Shown here piece by piece: positions 17,021-25,234 of a DNA stretch of 36,773 bases. Location: positions 1-36,773 of the forward strand of contig NZ_SNWE01000030.1 of the NCBI RefSeq assembly GCF_004362395.1, written 5' to 3'. The position numbers and the translations under genes are program-made. The notes beneath the pieces were generated by a model. That model had not been told where the DNA came from. It did no database searches and saw only the letters and a list, made by a program, of their open reading frames with translations. Source of the DNA: Salegentibacter sp. 24. GTDB lineage: Bacteria > Bacteroidota > Bacteroidia > Flavobacteriales > Flavobacteriaceae. Within the stretch, counting starts at the first letter, position 1. Each line of letters opens with the position of its first letter.

Positions 17021-20000
17021 TTACTTTAAAATAATTCTAATCGTCTCGCGGTCTTTTCCTTTGGTCACTTCATCTATATAGGCTTTAAAAGCCTCAATAG
17101 CTTCATCAGGTTTCAAAGGTTTATTAAAAGTAGTTTTAAGGCTTTCCGGGGAAAGTTCAACTTTATTAAGGCCTCTTTGTAGTTCTGCAATCGCGGTTTT
17201 AATACTCCGTACATTAGCTTTTTTTAGCTCTGTATTTCCTGCTTTAAAATCCTGCAATAATTTTTTATCGCCTTCTTTTAACAAAGAAAGATTTTTAACC
17301 AACATAGGATCTTCCAGGGTTTCTCTTAGCATTAGTTGAAAATGCTCCGTGATTTCCTGTAGTTGCTTTTTCAGTTCCTTAATACTCTTTGGTTCCTTAT
17401 CGAGATACGCTATCGGGTTAAAGTCGTGAAAGGGCGCAGTAAGAATTAAATCTAAGGTAACTTCAGGATCGGCTGCTTTTAAACGGTTAAGATCTTCCTT
17501 CCATGCAAGATACTCGGCGGTAGGGAGGAACTCTGCGGTTTGGAGTTCATCACAGATAAATTTCTCTTCTGAATCCTGCAGGATGTCCTTTTGTGTATTA
17601 TCGGCCTCAGAGATGCGATATTTCAGGTAAAAATGTTGATAATAGTGAGCGTACTCCTTACGCAATGTTTCCAAATGATGTTTGTGCGCCTTGATCTTCT
17701 GCACGTTCCCGGATGAAAGAATTTCAGGAAGTTCATTTATAGCCTTTGTGAATCGCTGCCGCAAATCATCATCCGCGATATAAGCTTTGGCCTGTTGAAG
17801 GTAGTTAAGTATTCCTTTATATTCTTCTTTTTCCTGGAGCTGCTGTTCTACTTTTTCAACCTCCGGCTTTACCTGCATTTGCTTCTTCACCTCCTCTACC
17901 GAATAGGGGAAATTTTTAATACGCGCTTCAGAAGTATAAGTAGCCAGTTTATCACAGAAGCGGGAAAAGGCCAGGAAATCATTTTCATAATCTTTGGCAT
18001 CGGCTTCAGAGATAATTTCTACCGCTGAAAACTTAACACCACCGCGAATCCTATAAATAATCTTTTGAGTTTTCTGGGCCCAATCGTTAGCAGACGCAAC
18101 CAATTTAGTATAGGTCTCGGGATCTTTTAATTGTTTGCTTAGATCTCGACCTAATAAGCCTACAAACATTTCCCTAAGTGCAGCTTCATTAACTCCTTTA
18201 GGAGGTCTTATACTGGAGAAATTAAAATACTCATTCGGACTAAGGTTAAGTAATTCCGGCAAATTAGTGGAATTGATATTTAAACCGGAATTAAAGCTAA
18301 TTTCAATTTCCCCCAGTGCAGCCAGGGCAGCAAGGACTAAGAATTCCAGTTCGGCTTCAATCTTAAAGTCGGAGCTCACCCATAGTTGAGTTGGCGCGTG
18401 GCGACATTCCAGAATTTCATCGCGATTTATTACTTTACCATCCCGTTCTTTAAGCTTATTAAGAATGTTCCTGGCATAGGGAGAGTGAGTATAATCAAGA
18501 CGGCCCGGCACCCAAACGCCTAAACCTGCCAGCATACCTTCCCCATCCCGGTTAGCCTGGTTTGGATTTATAATTTTCCCCAGGCCTTGCTTGACCATTC
18601 TTACGAAATTATCTTTTGTAACCGGAGTATTTAGTTGGGAAAAATCAGGATAGTCCGGCAGTTCTTCTTCAAACCATTTCTCCAATACCTGAGAAGCGAC
18701 TTCAGAAAAAATTTGCTCTTTGGTTGCTCCACTTCCCGGGAGCTGGTAGCCGTTAAGAGGTAATTGATTTCCACGATATTCTACCTGGGTAATACGAAGA
18801 TATTCTTCATTAAAAATGTCCCGGGCTTTTTTATTGAGTTCCTTAATTTTTTGATTGTAGATAGTCTTCTGAGATGAGTCGGCCCGGGCCTCCAGGGCGA
18901 TGGCTGCACCATAGAAGCTTACCGCTTCTTTAAATTCCTCTGAAAGCTTATCCAATATAAAATACACCTCATCATTCTTATGATTCCTCTTTTTTCTGGA
19001 ATCATCAAAAATGGGCATAAAATACATGTAGAAATGCTGGATAGGCTCTGTAGTCGTCCGCTCATTCGGATTTCCGAAGAAAATGTAACCTTCCCTAAAG
19101 GTCTTATGGGATTTCCATTCCAGCGTGTGTTCCCAGATTTTAAATCCTGTGCGATAAGTGCTATTTTCCATAGGTAGGTTGTTCTCCAGGAATCTGAAAA
19201 AATATTCATCTTTCTGATCCTCATTCATTGAGCCGGCGTAATCCTTGATCTTCTGATCAAAATTAATACCGCCTTCAATTCTTAAATGAAACTCGCCATT
19301 ATTCACGTCCTGGTCAAAGTACTGGCCTGAAGTCGCCGAGATGATATGTTTTGCTGTAGAATTCATAATATCCAAAAGAAACTCCCGGTCATCGGCCAAT
19401 TTATCGGTAAGACAGAGATCATCAACCATTTCCTCTGTATTGGTGCCGTTTTGTTTATGCAATTCGTGTTGCAGGATTTTGATGGCACAGGCGTGGGAAA
19501 TACGTTCTGCGATATGCTTTTTTGAAGCCCTGGCGCCAATAAAGTAGGAGTCAATTTTATCTTTAATGGTATCGGTAACTTGTTTGATCTTTCGAACATC
19601 TGGGATTGCCATTAAATCCTGGCTACGGGTCATATCTTCCCAATAACGATCGTAGGTGAGCATCCCGGGATTATCTTTTGGAATCTCTTCCTCTAGTAAA
19701 TCTTCGAATTGTTTAGAAAGCGTTTTTAAAATTTCCCGTTGACTTTTACCAATTCTAATGCGTTCGAAATTTTCAAAATAAGTAGGATGTACAGGGAACA
19801 GTTCTATATAATCACCCGTGCGAGCGTGCATGTCGGTAAATAGGTGCAGAAAACCATCAAGATGTTGCTTGATATGTTGCTTTTGATGTTCATTTTTCTG
19901 CAATAATCGATTTTTTACTATGTAGGCAACATCCTCTTTGGTGATAATGATCCCTTTGTACCGGTCGTTTACTTTTTGCAGGGTTTCGGCGGCAAACTGG

Positions 20001-20677
20001 AATTCTGGAGAATGATAAATTAACTCCTGAACACCGAATATAAACTTGAAACGAGAAGCATCGCAAGCCTGGCCCAAAGCCTGAAGGACCTGAAGATCCT
20101 GGTTGAGTTTGTCGGCGGTACTTCTCCCTTTCAGATAAGAAAGCATTTCATCTATAACCACCATCAGGCCTTTGTCGGGATATTTTTCCTCAAATTCGGC
20201 CATCATTAATTTGATCTTCTCGGCATAGGTAATAGGGCCGTGACCTTCAAAAGAGAATGGAACACCAATACCGTCCAGGTAGGTTTCCAGTTTATAGGTT
20301 ATCACTTCCCAAAGGCTTTCCGTATTTCCCAATTCAAAGCGAAGCACCTTAAATTTACCGGCAATTTTTTCCAGTTCATTTTTAGGTTTTTCTTCTGTGA
20401 CCAAGTCGAGCAGTTCGCTGTCTTCTGCAATCAAAGAAATCAATGACATCATATGGGATTTACCTGTCCCGTAATTACCCACCACCTGTAGGCCAAATGC
20501 TTCCTGAGATTGCTTGAAATCAAGGTTCCGAATCATCAAAGGCAGTAAATTATCGCGAAAGGCATTTGAGAAAACAAAAGTTTTTACAAGATTTTGCTGG
20601 TAATCTTTCTTTTCAGTTTCGCTAAACTTTACAATCTCTGTGATTGGATTAAAGTTTAATATGTCTTTATATTTCAT
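17021..20677 (-). CDS. brxC: BREX ATPase BrxC
   Basis: The 1218-residue protein is the large AAA-type ATPase of BREX (DUF6079/PglY kind). Walker A is GNYGTGKSH (67-75) and Walker B is LMVVIDEM (171-178). The long C-terminal part is helical, with coiled-coil-like segments (for example VEEVKKQMQVKPEVEKVEQQ). BrxC is thought to form oligomers that work with the methyltransferase and PglZ. Its ATG overlaps the brxF stop by 4 bp, so the two are coupled. The length is normal for the family and no interruption is seen. Confidence 0.88.
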   Translation of the reverse strand: MKYKDILNFNPITEIVKFSETEKKDYQQNLVKTFVFSNAFRDNLLPLMIRNLDFKQSQEAFGLQVVGNYGTGKSHMMSLISLIAEDSELLDLVTEEKPKNELEKIAGKFKVLRFELGNTESLWEVITYKLETYLDGIGVPFSFEGHGPITYAEKIKLMMAEFEEKYPDKGLMVVIDEMLSYLKGRSTADKLNQDLQVLQALGQACDASRFKFIFGVQELIYHSPEFQFAAETLQKVNDRYKGIIITKEDVAYIVKNRLLQKNEHQKQHIKQHLDGFLHLFTDMHARTGDYIELFPVHPTYFENFERIRIGKSQREILKTLSKQFEDLLEEEIPKDNPGMLTYDRYWEDMTRSQDLMAIPDVRKIKQVTDTIKDKIDSYFIGARASKKHIAERISHACAIKILQHELHKQNGTNTEEMVDDLCLTDKLADDREFLLDIMNSTAKHIISATSGQYFDQDVNNGEFHLRIEGGINFDQKIKDYAGSMNEDQKDEYFFRFLENNLPMENSTYRTGFKIWEHTLEWKSHKTFREGYIFFGNPNERTTTEPIQHFYMYFMPIFDDSRKKRNHKNDEVYFILDKLSEEFKEAVSFYGAAIALEARADSSQKTIYNQKIKELNKKARDIFNEEYLRITQVEYRGNQLPLNGYQLPGSGATKEQIFSEVASQVLEKWFEEELPDYPDFSQLNTPVTKDNFVRMVKQGLGKIINPNQANRDGEGMLAGLGVWVPGRLDYTHSPYARNILNKLKERDGKVINRDEILECRHAPTQLWVSSDFKIEAELEFLVLAALAALGEIEISFNSGLNINSTNLPELLNLSPNEYFNFSSIRPPKGVNEAALREMFVGLLGRDLSKQLKDPETYTKLVASANDWAQKTQKIIYRIRGGVKFSAVEIISEADAKDYENDFLAFSRFCDKLATYTSEARIKNFPYSVEEVKKQMQVKPEVEKVEQQLQEKEEYKGILNYLQQAKAYIADDDLRQRFTKAINELPEILSSGNVQKIKAHKHHLETLRKEYAHYYQHFYLKYRISEADNTQKDILQDSEEKFICDELQTAEFLPTAEYLAWKEDLNRLKAADPEVTLDLILTAPFHDFNPIAYLDKEPKSIKELKKQLQEITEHFQLMLRETLEDPMLVKNLSLLKEGDKKLLQDFKAGNTELKKANVRSIKTAIAELQRGLNKVELSPESLKTTFNKPLKPDEAIEAFKAYIDEVTKGKDRETIRIILK

Positions 20678-21093
20678 AGTTTTAATAAACTTAGATGGTC
20701 TAGATTGATTTTAATGCCCCTATTTTCTGAAAGGTAAAAAAGCGTTTTCCCTTTAATCTGCCCTGGCCAACATAGTACAATTAAAGTATCACGGGAAAAA
20801 TTTTCCAGAAATGATATGAAGCTAAATTTCAACTCAGGTTCCAGTAATATACCCGGATTTTTTATGGCTATCAGTTTGCCTAAAGCGGGCTTCAAAATTA
20901 CATTTTTATCGATTAGCTTTTGAATTTCAGTTTCCGCTATTAGAGGTAGTCTTCTCGTAAGATTTTTATCCTTTAAGATCATTGCCAATTCTTCCCCTAT
21001 ATTCAAATAGGAGAAATCAAGTATTTCCTTATTAGAAATAATAATTTTATTTCTGGGATTCTGATCTAAAAAATCTGGGATGGAACCCGGCAT
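20674..21093 (-). CDS. brxF: BrxF-like small BREX-3 protein
   Basis: The 139-residue protein sits directly before brxC with a 4-bp overlap, the usual place of BrxF in type 3 BREX. YLNIGEELAMIL (40-51 region) and the C-terminal IVLCWPGQIKGKTLFYLSE resemble the ends of BrxF proteins as I remember them. BrxF is described as a small P-loop protein, but no G-x-x-x-x-G-K-S/T is present in this frame; the equivalent N-terminal segment reads NKIIISNKEIL. The P-loop is therefore lost or the protein is a divergent relative. Function is unknown beyond being part of the complex. Confidence 0.6.
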   Translation of the reverse strand: MPGSIPDFLDQNPRNKIIISNKEILDFSYLNIGEELAMILKDKNLTRRLPLIAETEIQKLIDKNVILKPALGKLIAIKNPGILLEPELKFSFISFLENFSRDTLIVLCWPGQIKGKTLFYLSENRGIKINLDHLSLLKL

Positions 21094-21203
21094 TTGCAGT
21101 GTTGGTTAGGTTTGGGTAATGCTTGTTCGTAGGGATCGTAAATCTAAAGATTTTCTTAAAGAATGGAAAGTAGCTTGCTATTTACTTTCGAGCCTATTTA
21201 CTT

Positions 21204-21437
21204 TTATTCATCATTTTTCCAATCGTTTCTGTTATTGTTTTTTAATTCCTCTAGTTGAGATAATATTAGGCCTAGCATAGAGATTCTAACAGCAGACCTA
21301 CTCTCTGCGAGGAACTTTGTATTATGTACAGTCAAAAGCACTTCGTGGGGCTCATTAGAATTTACTTGGTTGGAAACTTTGCTAACTTCGTCCAGCTTAG
21401 AAGCAGCTTCTTTAATAAAGTCATTATTTCTATACAT
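21204..21437 (-). CDS. Small hypothetical protein, first gene of the BREX cluster
   Basis: The 77-residue protein is not recognised. It is charged and mostly helical (FIKEAASKLDEVSKV, ISMLGLILSQLEELKN), with no membrane segment. It starts 10 bp after the four-half-site operator at 21447-21499 and ends 110 bp before brxF, so it probably leads the BREX transcript. It could be a small regulator or a leader peptide-like gene; this is inference from position. Confidence 0.5.
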   Translation of the reverse strand: MYRNNDFIKEAASKLDEVSKVSNQVNSNEPHEVLLTVHNTKFLAESRSAVRISMLGLILSQLEELKNNNRNDWKNDE

Positions 21438-21446
21438 TGCTCTGTA

Positions 21447-21499
21447 TGTTCATTATTACTAGTTGTTCAGTGACAATGAACGCTTTCATATAATGAACA
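21447..21499. promoter_or_regulatory. Four-half-site operator before the BREX operon
   Basis: Half-sites are TGTTCA at 21447-21452, TGTTCA at 21464-21469, TGAAC at 21477-21481 (next base g instead of a) and TGAACA at 21494-21499. Starts are spaced 17, 13 and 17 bp, exactly as in the operator at 14310-14362. The core is GTTCA-GTGACAA-TGAAC. It lies just upstream of the first small gene, where a repressor would control the whole BREX cluster. Confidence 0.8.
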
Positions 21500-21764
21500 T
21501 CTTTCTAATTATCCTAGATTTTTCTATACCCTTAAGTTCGTTGGCCTCGTTCTATAGTTCCTTTTCAAAATCGATATCTGCTTTTGCCATGTATGGTAGG
21601 TTGGGTCTTGTAGTTTTTATTTAAACAGCCTGAATATAATAATTTGGCTACGATTAAATATTCCTGTTTGGAGGGAATATGACAAATATAAGGGAAATGG
21701 GGAGAATGGTTAAATGATAAGATATTGAGAAAGGAAATACGAGGACAAAAATAAAATTTCAATT
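21500..21764. other. Intergenic region before the BREX cluster
   Basis: Together with the operator this forms a 327-bp gap between the membrane protein gene and the BREX cluster. I see no gene, strong hairpin or repeat here beyond the operator. The BREX promoter probably lies in its left part, near the operator. Confidence 0.4.
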
Positions 21765-22994
21765 TCACCAGGAAAATATCCAAGGCGTACAAATAACTTG
21801 ATTGTTCAATAAAAAATAAAGAATAACTGAAAGAATTACCAGTATAATTAATTTCGCAAAACTTGTTTTGTGGGAAAAGTAATATTTTCCATTTTTATCC
21901 TTGACTGGGATAAACATTGCTATAAGCTGGTTTAGATAAATTATAGCAAAAATTTTGCCCCAAAGTGTAGATTTTCTGAAATAAGAATTTAAAACAGAAT
22001 CCTCATTAAATCCTATAAAACCTGAAAAGATATGAATGAAGATTATTATTAATGTAATAGCCGTAAGAGTGTATGACAACCACTTAAATTTAGCTTGTTT
22101 CTCTTCATCTCGTTTCTCTTCTATTTTTTTTGATGGAATGAAGGTTAAGTTAATGTTTAAAATATTTTTCCCGGAAACCACTAATAAATCACCTGGTATA
22201 TTTATTCTTGTTCGCGATGAATAAGAGTCTTCGTCGTCAATTTTTGAAAACTCATAGGAGTTATTTGTAGAATTTGTATTTTGAAAAATGCCTGAATCGT
22301 TGAAGCCAGAACGATTAGGCTTTTTATAGCGATATGCATCGAGTAAATAAATTTTGTCAAGTTGAGAGATGTCATCTTGGTTTAAATCATAGTCCACAAC
22401 AAAACCCGTGTATAACTCTCTATTTCCTTGTGGATTGGCAATTAAAATATCAGCATAAGTAATTAGGATTTTCTGATTTTCCGGTAATGAATTGAAATGT
22501 AATCCTTTTGCTTTCTTGAACTTTTGGAAACTTAATACTTCACCGCTGAAAATATAATACCACTGATTTCTGAATCTAAAGATCTTGTATTTATGGTCTA
22601 GGTTGAAAGCCCTTAAAACTCGAGCACTTAAATTTCCGATTACGGCAGAAGAGCTGAAAATTATTAAGGAGTATAAGATAAATTTTCCTAAGCCGTATTT
22701 TAAAAATTCTTCAGTGTCGTTTCCGACTTTTTTACTTTCTAAGTATGCAAAGTCATTAAATACATTAAAAACTTTTAAATTCTCAATATCAAAATATTGG
22801 AAATTACTCAAGAAATAAAAGCCCCCTAACTGTAAACAAACACCGGGTATAATACTGAGGAAAATAGAATGTAGAACCGGGTCTTTTGTATTAAATTGCT
22901 TTGAAAATTCACCATAATAATAATAGCGTCGGAATAATAATCCAGGAATAATTATGGAAATAAAAAAAGCTATGAATCCAAACGTAAGATTCAT
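21765..22994 (-). CDS. Membrane protein of unknown function
   Basis: I do not recognise this 409-residue protein. Membrane segments are visible at about 4-22 (FGFIAFFISIIIPGLLF), 43-63, 105-125, then after a soluble domain of some 180 residues at about 310-330, 345-362 and 380-398. The soluble part contains strand-like stretches (GELYTGFVVDYDL-like, GDLLVVSGKNILNINL), probably on the cytoplasmic side. It begins 5 bp after a 74-residue protein with one membrane segment, suggesting a two-gene unit. Lying inside a defence-rich island it might be an effector, but nothing in the sequence proves that. Confidence 0.6.
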   Translation of the reverse strand: MNLTFGFIAFFISIIIPGLLFRRYYYYGEFSKQFNTKDPVLHSIFLSIIPGVCLQLGGFYFLSNFQYFDIENLKVFNVFNDFAYLESKKVGNDTEEFLKYGLGKFILYSLIIFSSSAVIGNLSARVLRAFNLDHKYKIFRFRNQWYYIFSGEVLSFQKFKKAKGLHFNSLPENQKILITYADILIANPQGNRELYTGFVVDYDLNQDDISQLDKIYLLDAYRYKKPNRSGFNDSGIFQNTNSTNNSYEFSKIDDEDSYSSRTRINIPGDLLVVSGKNILNINLTFIPSKKIEEKRDEEKQAKFKWLSYTLTAITLIIIFIHIFSGFIGFNEDSVLNSYFRKSTLWGKIFAIIYLNQLIAMFIPVKDKNGKYYFSHKTSFAKLIILVILSVILYFLLNNQVICTPWIFSW

Positions 22995-22999
22995 TAAGC

Positions 23000-23224
23000 T
23001 TAAATAATGCTATTCAATTCAGTTTTTGACCAGTCTCCCGTTTGGTGATATTCATCTACGGCTTTTCTTAACTCTATCTTTTTATCAGGGTCTTCTAATA
23101 TTTCCAGACCTTCATTTGAAATCACATTAGTATCTGTATTCTGTGAAATTAAATCTAGGATATATTTAACTACAGCGATTATGGCAATAATCCCAATCAT
23201 ATTTGCAAGTTTATTAATATCCAT
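23000..23224 (-). CDS. Small single-pass membrane protein
   Basis: The 74-residue protein has one N-terminal membrane segment (MIGIIAIIAVVKYILDLI, about 9-26) and a short acidic soluble tail (EILEDPDKKIELRKAVDEY). No family is recognised. Its stop lies 5 bp before the start of the 409-residue membrane protein, so the two are probably made together and may form one complex. Confidence 0.55.
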   Translation of the reverse strand: MDINKLANMIGIIAIIAVVKYILDLISQNTDTNVISNEGLEILEDPDKKIELRKAVDEYHQTGDWSKTELNSII

Positions 23225-23388
23225 ATCTAGTTTGGTTTTTGAAGAACACCAAAGATAAGAATTAAATTTTTAAACTTAAATTTCGATATAAAGGAATTCC
23301 TTTTCACAATTTCTTTCTCGGTATGTAAAATTACACTTTTTCGACAATACCCGTCTTTATTTGCGGTGAACCGACTTGTTGGTAGTAG

Positions 23389-23775
23389 TTATTGTTCTTG
23401 ATCGTTATGGAAGTCGCTAAAACTGGCTTCCTCATCATAATCCTTTTCTAAATATTCCCTTTCAAACTGGTTGTGAAGTACAATATTTAACCTCTTAAAT
23501 ATTACATCTAATATTTCCCTTTCATCCGCAATTTCTAAAGATATTTTAACGATATGCTCTTTTTCTGCAGTGCTTTTTTCATTATCCACACAGATTAATG
23601 AGACTCTAAAATTCTCTGTTCCATATACTGATAATCCGACAATTTTGAACCTATCTGTATCCAGTTCAAAATGTTTTGCTATACTATTAAGATCATCACC
23701 ATTTCGTGATAGACCATCTGAAATGTCAGCCGCAACTGTACCTAAAAAATCATTGTATTGTGTTTTTGCTTTCAT
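23389..23775 (-). CDS. Hypothetical protein
   Basis: The 128-residue protein is soluble and acidic towards its C-terminus (REYLEKDYDEEASFSDFHND). Strand-like stretches FKIVGLSVYG, FRVSLICVD and EHIVKISLEI suggest a small alpha/beta fold. No family is recognised. It follows the GIY-YIG gene by 44 bp on the same strand and may be its partner. Confidence 0.5.
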   Translation of the reverse strand: MKAKTQYNDFLGTVAADISDGLSRNGDDLNSIAKHFELDTDRFKIVGLSVYGTENFRVSLICVDNEKSTAEKEHIVKISLEIADEREILDVIFKRLNIVLHNQFEREYLEKDYDEEASFSDFHNDQEQ

Positions 23776-23819
23776 TGATTAAGTTTTTAAAGGTTTAATT
23801 TTAATAATTATTGTAAATT

Positions 23820-24392
23820 TTATAAACCACTTCTTTTTCCAAAAATGGGTTGTAATTCATCCCATATTTGCTGTTCAATTAATTCGACTAATATCCTATC
23901 AGGTTTTTTATCATTTTCCGAAATTATTTCATAGGTACAAAGTTTTATTTGGTAAGTAAGATTATCATCCCACTTGCATAAATGAAGACTATATACTCTA
24001 TTGCCTCTTGTACCAAAATGGTTTTTTATTCTATCTCTAAATTTTGTTGTAGAACTTCCTACATATAAAAAGTCAGAATTGGTATTATTGAATCTGGAAA
24101 TATTGACCCGATCCTTATTTTTAACTCGGGTTTTATTCTCTGTATGAAAATTTTTAAATTTTTCAATTAATACAGGAAGTTTTTTTCTTTCCAAAAACTT
24201 AATTGTATAGATTATTGGGTTTGAATTCTGTTTGATTTTTTTGCAATTCTTATTAAAGATTTCACGATTTCTATACTCCGAAGAATCAAATTGAATTTCT
24301 TGGAATGGAACAATTGATACAGAGGATAAATCCAATTTTAATTGATTTAAGTTTTCATCTGTAAGTTTTAAAATCTTTTTTTTATCGAACAT
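23820..24392 (-). CDS. GIY-YIG nuclease domain protein
   Basis: The 190-residue protein has a GIY-YIG-like pattern in its second half. IIYTIKF can stand for the GIY strand, SDFLYVGSSTTKFRDRIKNHF for the YIG strand with the catalytic Arg, and LVELIEQQIWDELQPIFGKRSG for the helix with the catalytic Glu. Such domains cut DNA in homing, repair and restriction. Insertion of about 50 residues between the first two motifs is unusual. The N-terminal 65 residues are unassigned. It may be a restriction or mobile-element nuclease in this island. Confidence 0.65.
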   Translation of the reverse strand: MFDKKKILKLTDENLNQLKLDLSSVSIVPFQEIQFDSSEYRNREIFNKNCKKIKQNSNPIIYTIKFLERKKLPVLIEKFKNFHTENKTRVKNKDRVNISRFNNTNSDFLYVGSSTTKFRDRIKNHFGTRGNRVYSLHLCKWDDNLTYQIKLCTYEIISENDKKPDRILVELIEQQIWDELQPIFGKRSGL

Positions 24393-24572
24393 TCCGATTA
24401 ATTACTGCCAACTTGTTTTATACCGCATAAAATATTTTAATAACAAATACCCTGGGATAAACCCAATTTCGCTAAATATAAAACAATAAAATAAGAGAAA
24501 AATGCGGAAAACCGTAAAGAGAGTTAAAAAGAAAAGTTTGTAATATTAAATGTTGCAGAAAAAACTTCAATT

Positions 24573-24836
24573 TTACTTTTCAATCTTCAAATTAGGAAAC
24601 TTTTTTTCAAGTTGTCTAAAGAAATCTGAAACGCTTATTCGCCTTTCTTGACATATTTTGAAGAGTGTTTCCACTGGAATTCGATAATTCGGGGTGTTTT
24701 TGATTTTACGGACGGTACTTTCTAAGATGTTATGATGGTCGGCAAAACCTACTTGTGTGCCTCCGTTGGCTAAAAATGGATTGATCCATTCTTTAGTTAT
24801 AAACTCACAAATAGCTTTATTGATCTCCTTTGCCAT
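24573..24836 (-). CDS. Small HTH (XRE-like) regulator
   Basis: The 87-residue protein looks like a compact helix-turn-helix regulator. TQVGFADHHNILESTVRKIKN (27-47 region) gives the two DNA-binding helices, and TLFKICQERRISVSDFFRQLE is the typical following helices of XRE-like proteins in Flavobacteriaceae. It stands alone. An 18-bp perfect palindrome lies 33 bp before its start, so self-regulation is plausible. The neighbouring sigma/dCas12f locus begins on the other side of the same intergenic region, so it could also act there. Confidence 0.65.
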   Translation of the reverse strand: MAKEINKAICEFITKEWINPFLANGGTQVGFADHHNILESTVRKIKNTPNYRIPVETLFKICQERRISVSDFFRQLEKKFPNLKIEK

Positions 24837-24869
24837 ACTAACAAAGGAATTGCATACTTTTAAAACAAT

Positions 24870-24887
24870 CTCGTTCGATCGAACGAG
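24870..24887. promoter_or_regulatory. 18-bp perfect palindrome, probable operator
   Basis: CTCGTTCG followed by AT and CGAACGAG is a perfect palindrome (CTCGTTCGATCGAACGAG). It lies 33 bp before the start of the HTH gene in an AT-rich stretch, so its G+C-rich arms stand out. The HTH protein is the obvious candidate ligand. Confidence 0.65.
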
Positions 24888-25029
24888 TTTAAAATATTTT
24901 TATTATATTTATCTCATATTAATATATTTGCGAAACTTCTTAAAGTAAAATATTAGAAGCATTCGCTTTGATTCTCGCATCAAAAACTGGTAATTTTTAG
25001 CGACGAGATGATGAGTGTAAATGCTCACG

Positions 25030-25108
25030 ACCCGGGCGTGGGCTTTACTTATTGTCGTGCGGTATACCAGTACCTTGATGCTATAAGTTGAGTCTCCACG
25101 CCTTTTTT
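25030..25108 (+). ncRNA. Rod-like structured RNA with intrinsic terminator
   Basis: GGCGTGG (25035-25041) pairs with CCACGCC (25096-25102), ACTTAT (25047-25052) pairs with ATAAGT (25083-25088), and GGTA (25061-25064) pairs with TACC (25071-25074). Six T follow the outer stem (25103-25108). The result is a rod with internal loops that ends in a terminator. It lies 126 bp before the sigma gene. The outline recalls 6S-type RNAs or an attenuator leader. I cannot assign a family. The 5' end is not defined and may lie upstream. Confidence 0.5.
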
Positions 25109-25205
25109 CGTTTGTAGGAAACAGGTATTTTTCTCAATTGTTTTCAAAGCTATCTTCTCTTAATTCTTTATAAGAATTCGCATAAGCTAAATTCAGTTTA
25201 ATTCT

Positions 25206-25221
25206 GGAGGCATTTACCTCC
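25206..25221 (+). promoter_or_regulatory. Hairpin holding a GGAGG sequence
   Basis: GGAGG (25206-25210) pairs with CCTCC (25217-25221) around a 6-nt loop. The GGAGG is 24 bp from the ATG at 25235 and would be hidden in this hairpin. It may affect leader RNA structure or start selection. Bacteroidota rarely depend on Shine-Dalgarno pairing, so its role is uncertain. Confidence 0.35.
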
Positions 25222-25234
25222 GGCTTAAAAGCGA

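Noticed and set aside
23965-23975. An 11-base match (TCATCCCACTT) to guide segment 1
   Set aside because: It lies inside the GIY-YIG gene, is preceded by A rather than the G reported for such systems, stops after 11 bases, and is not far from chance level.
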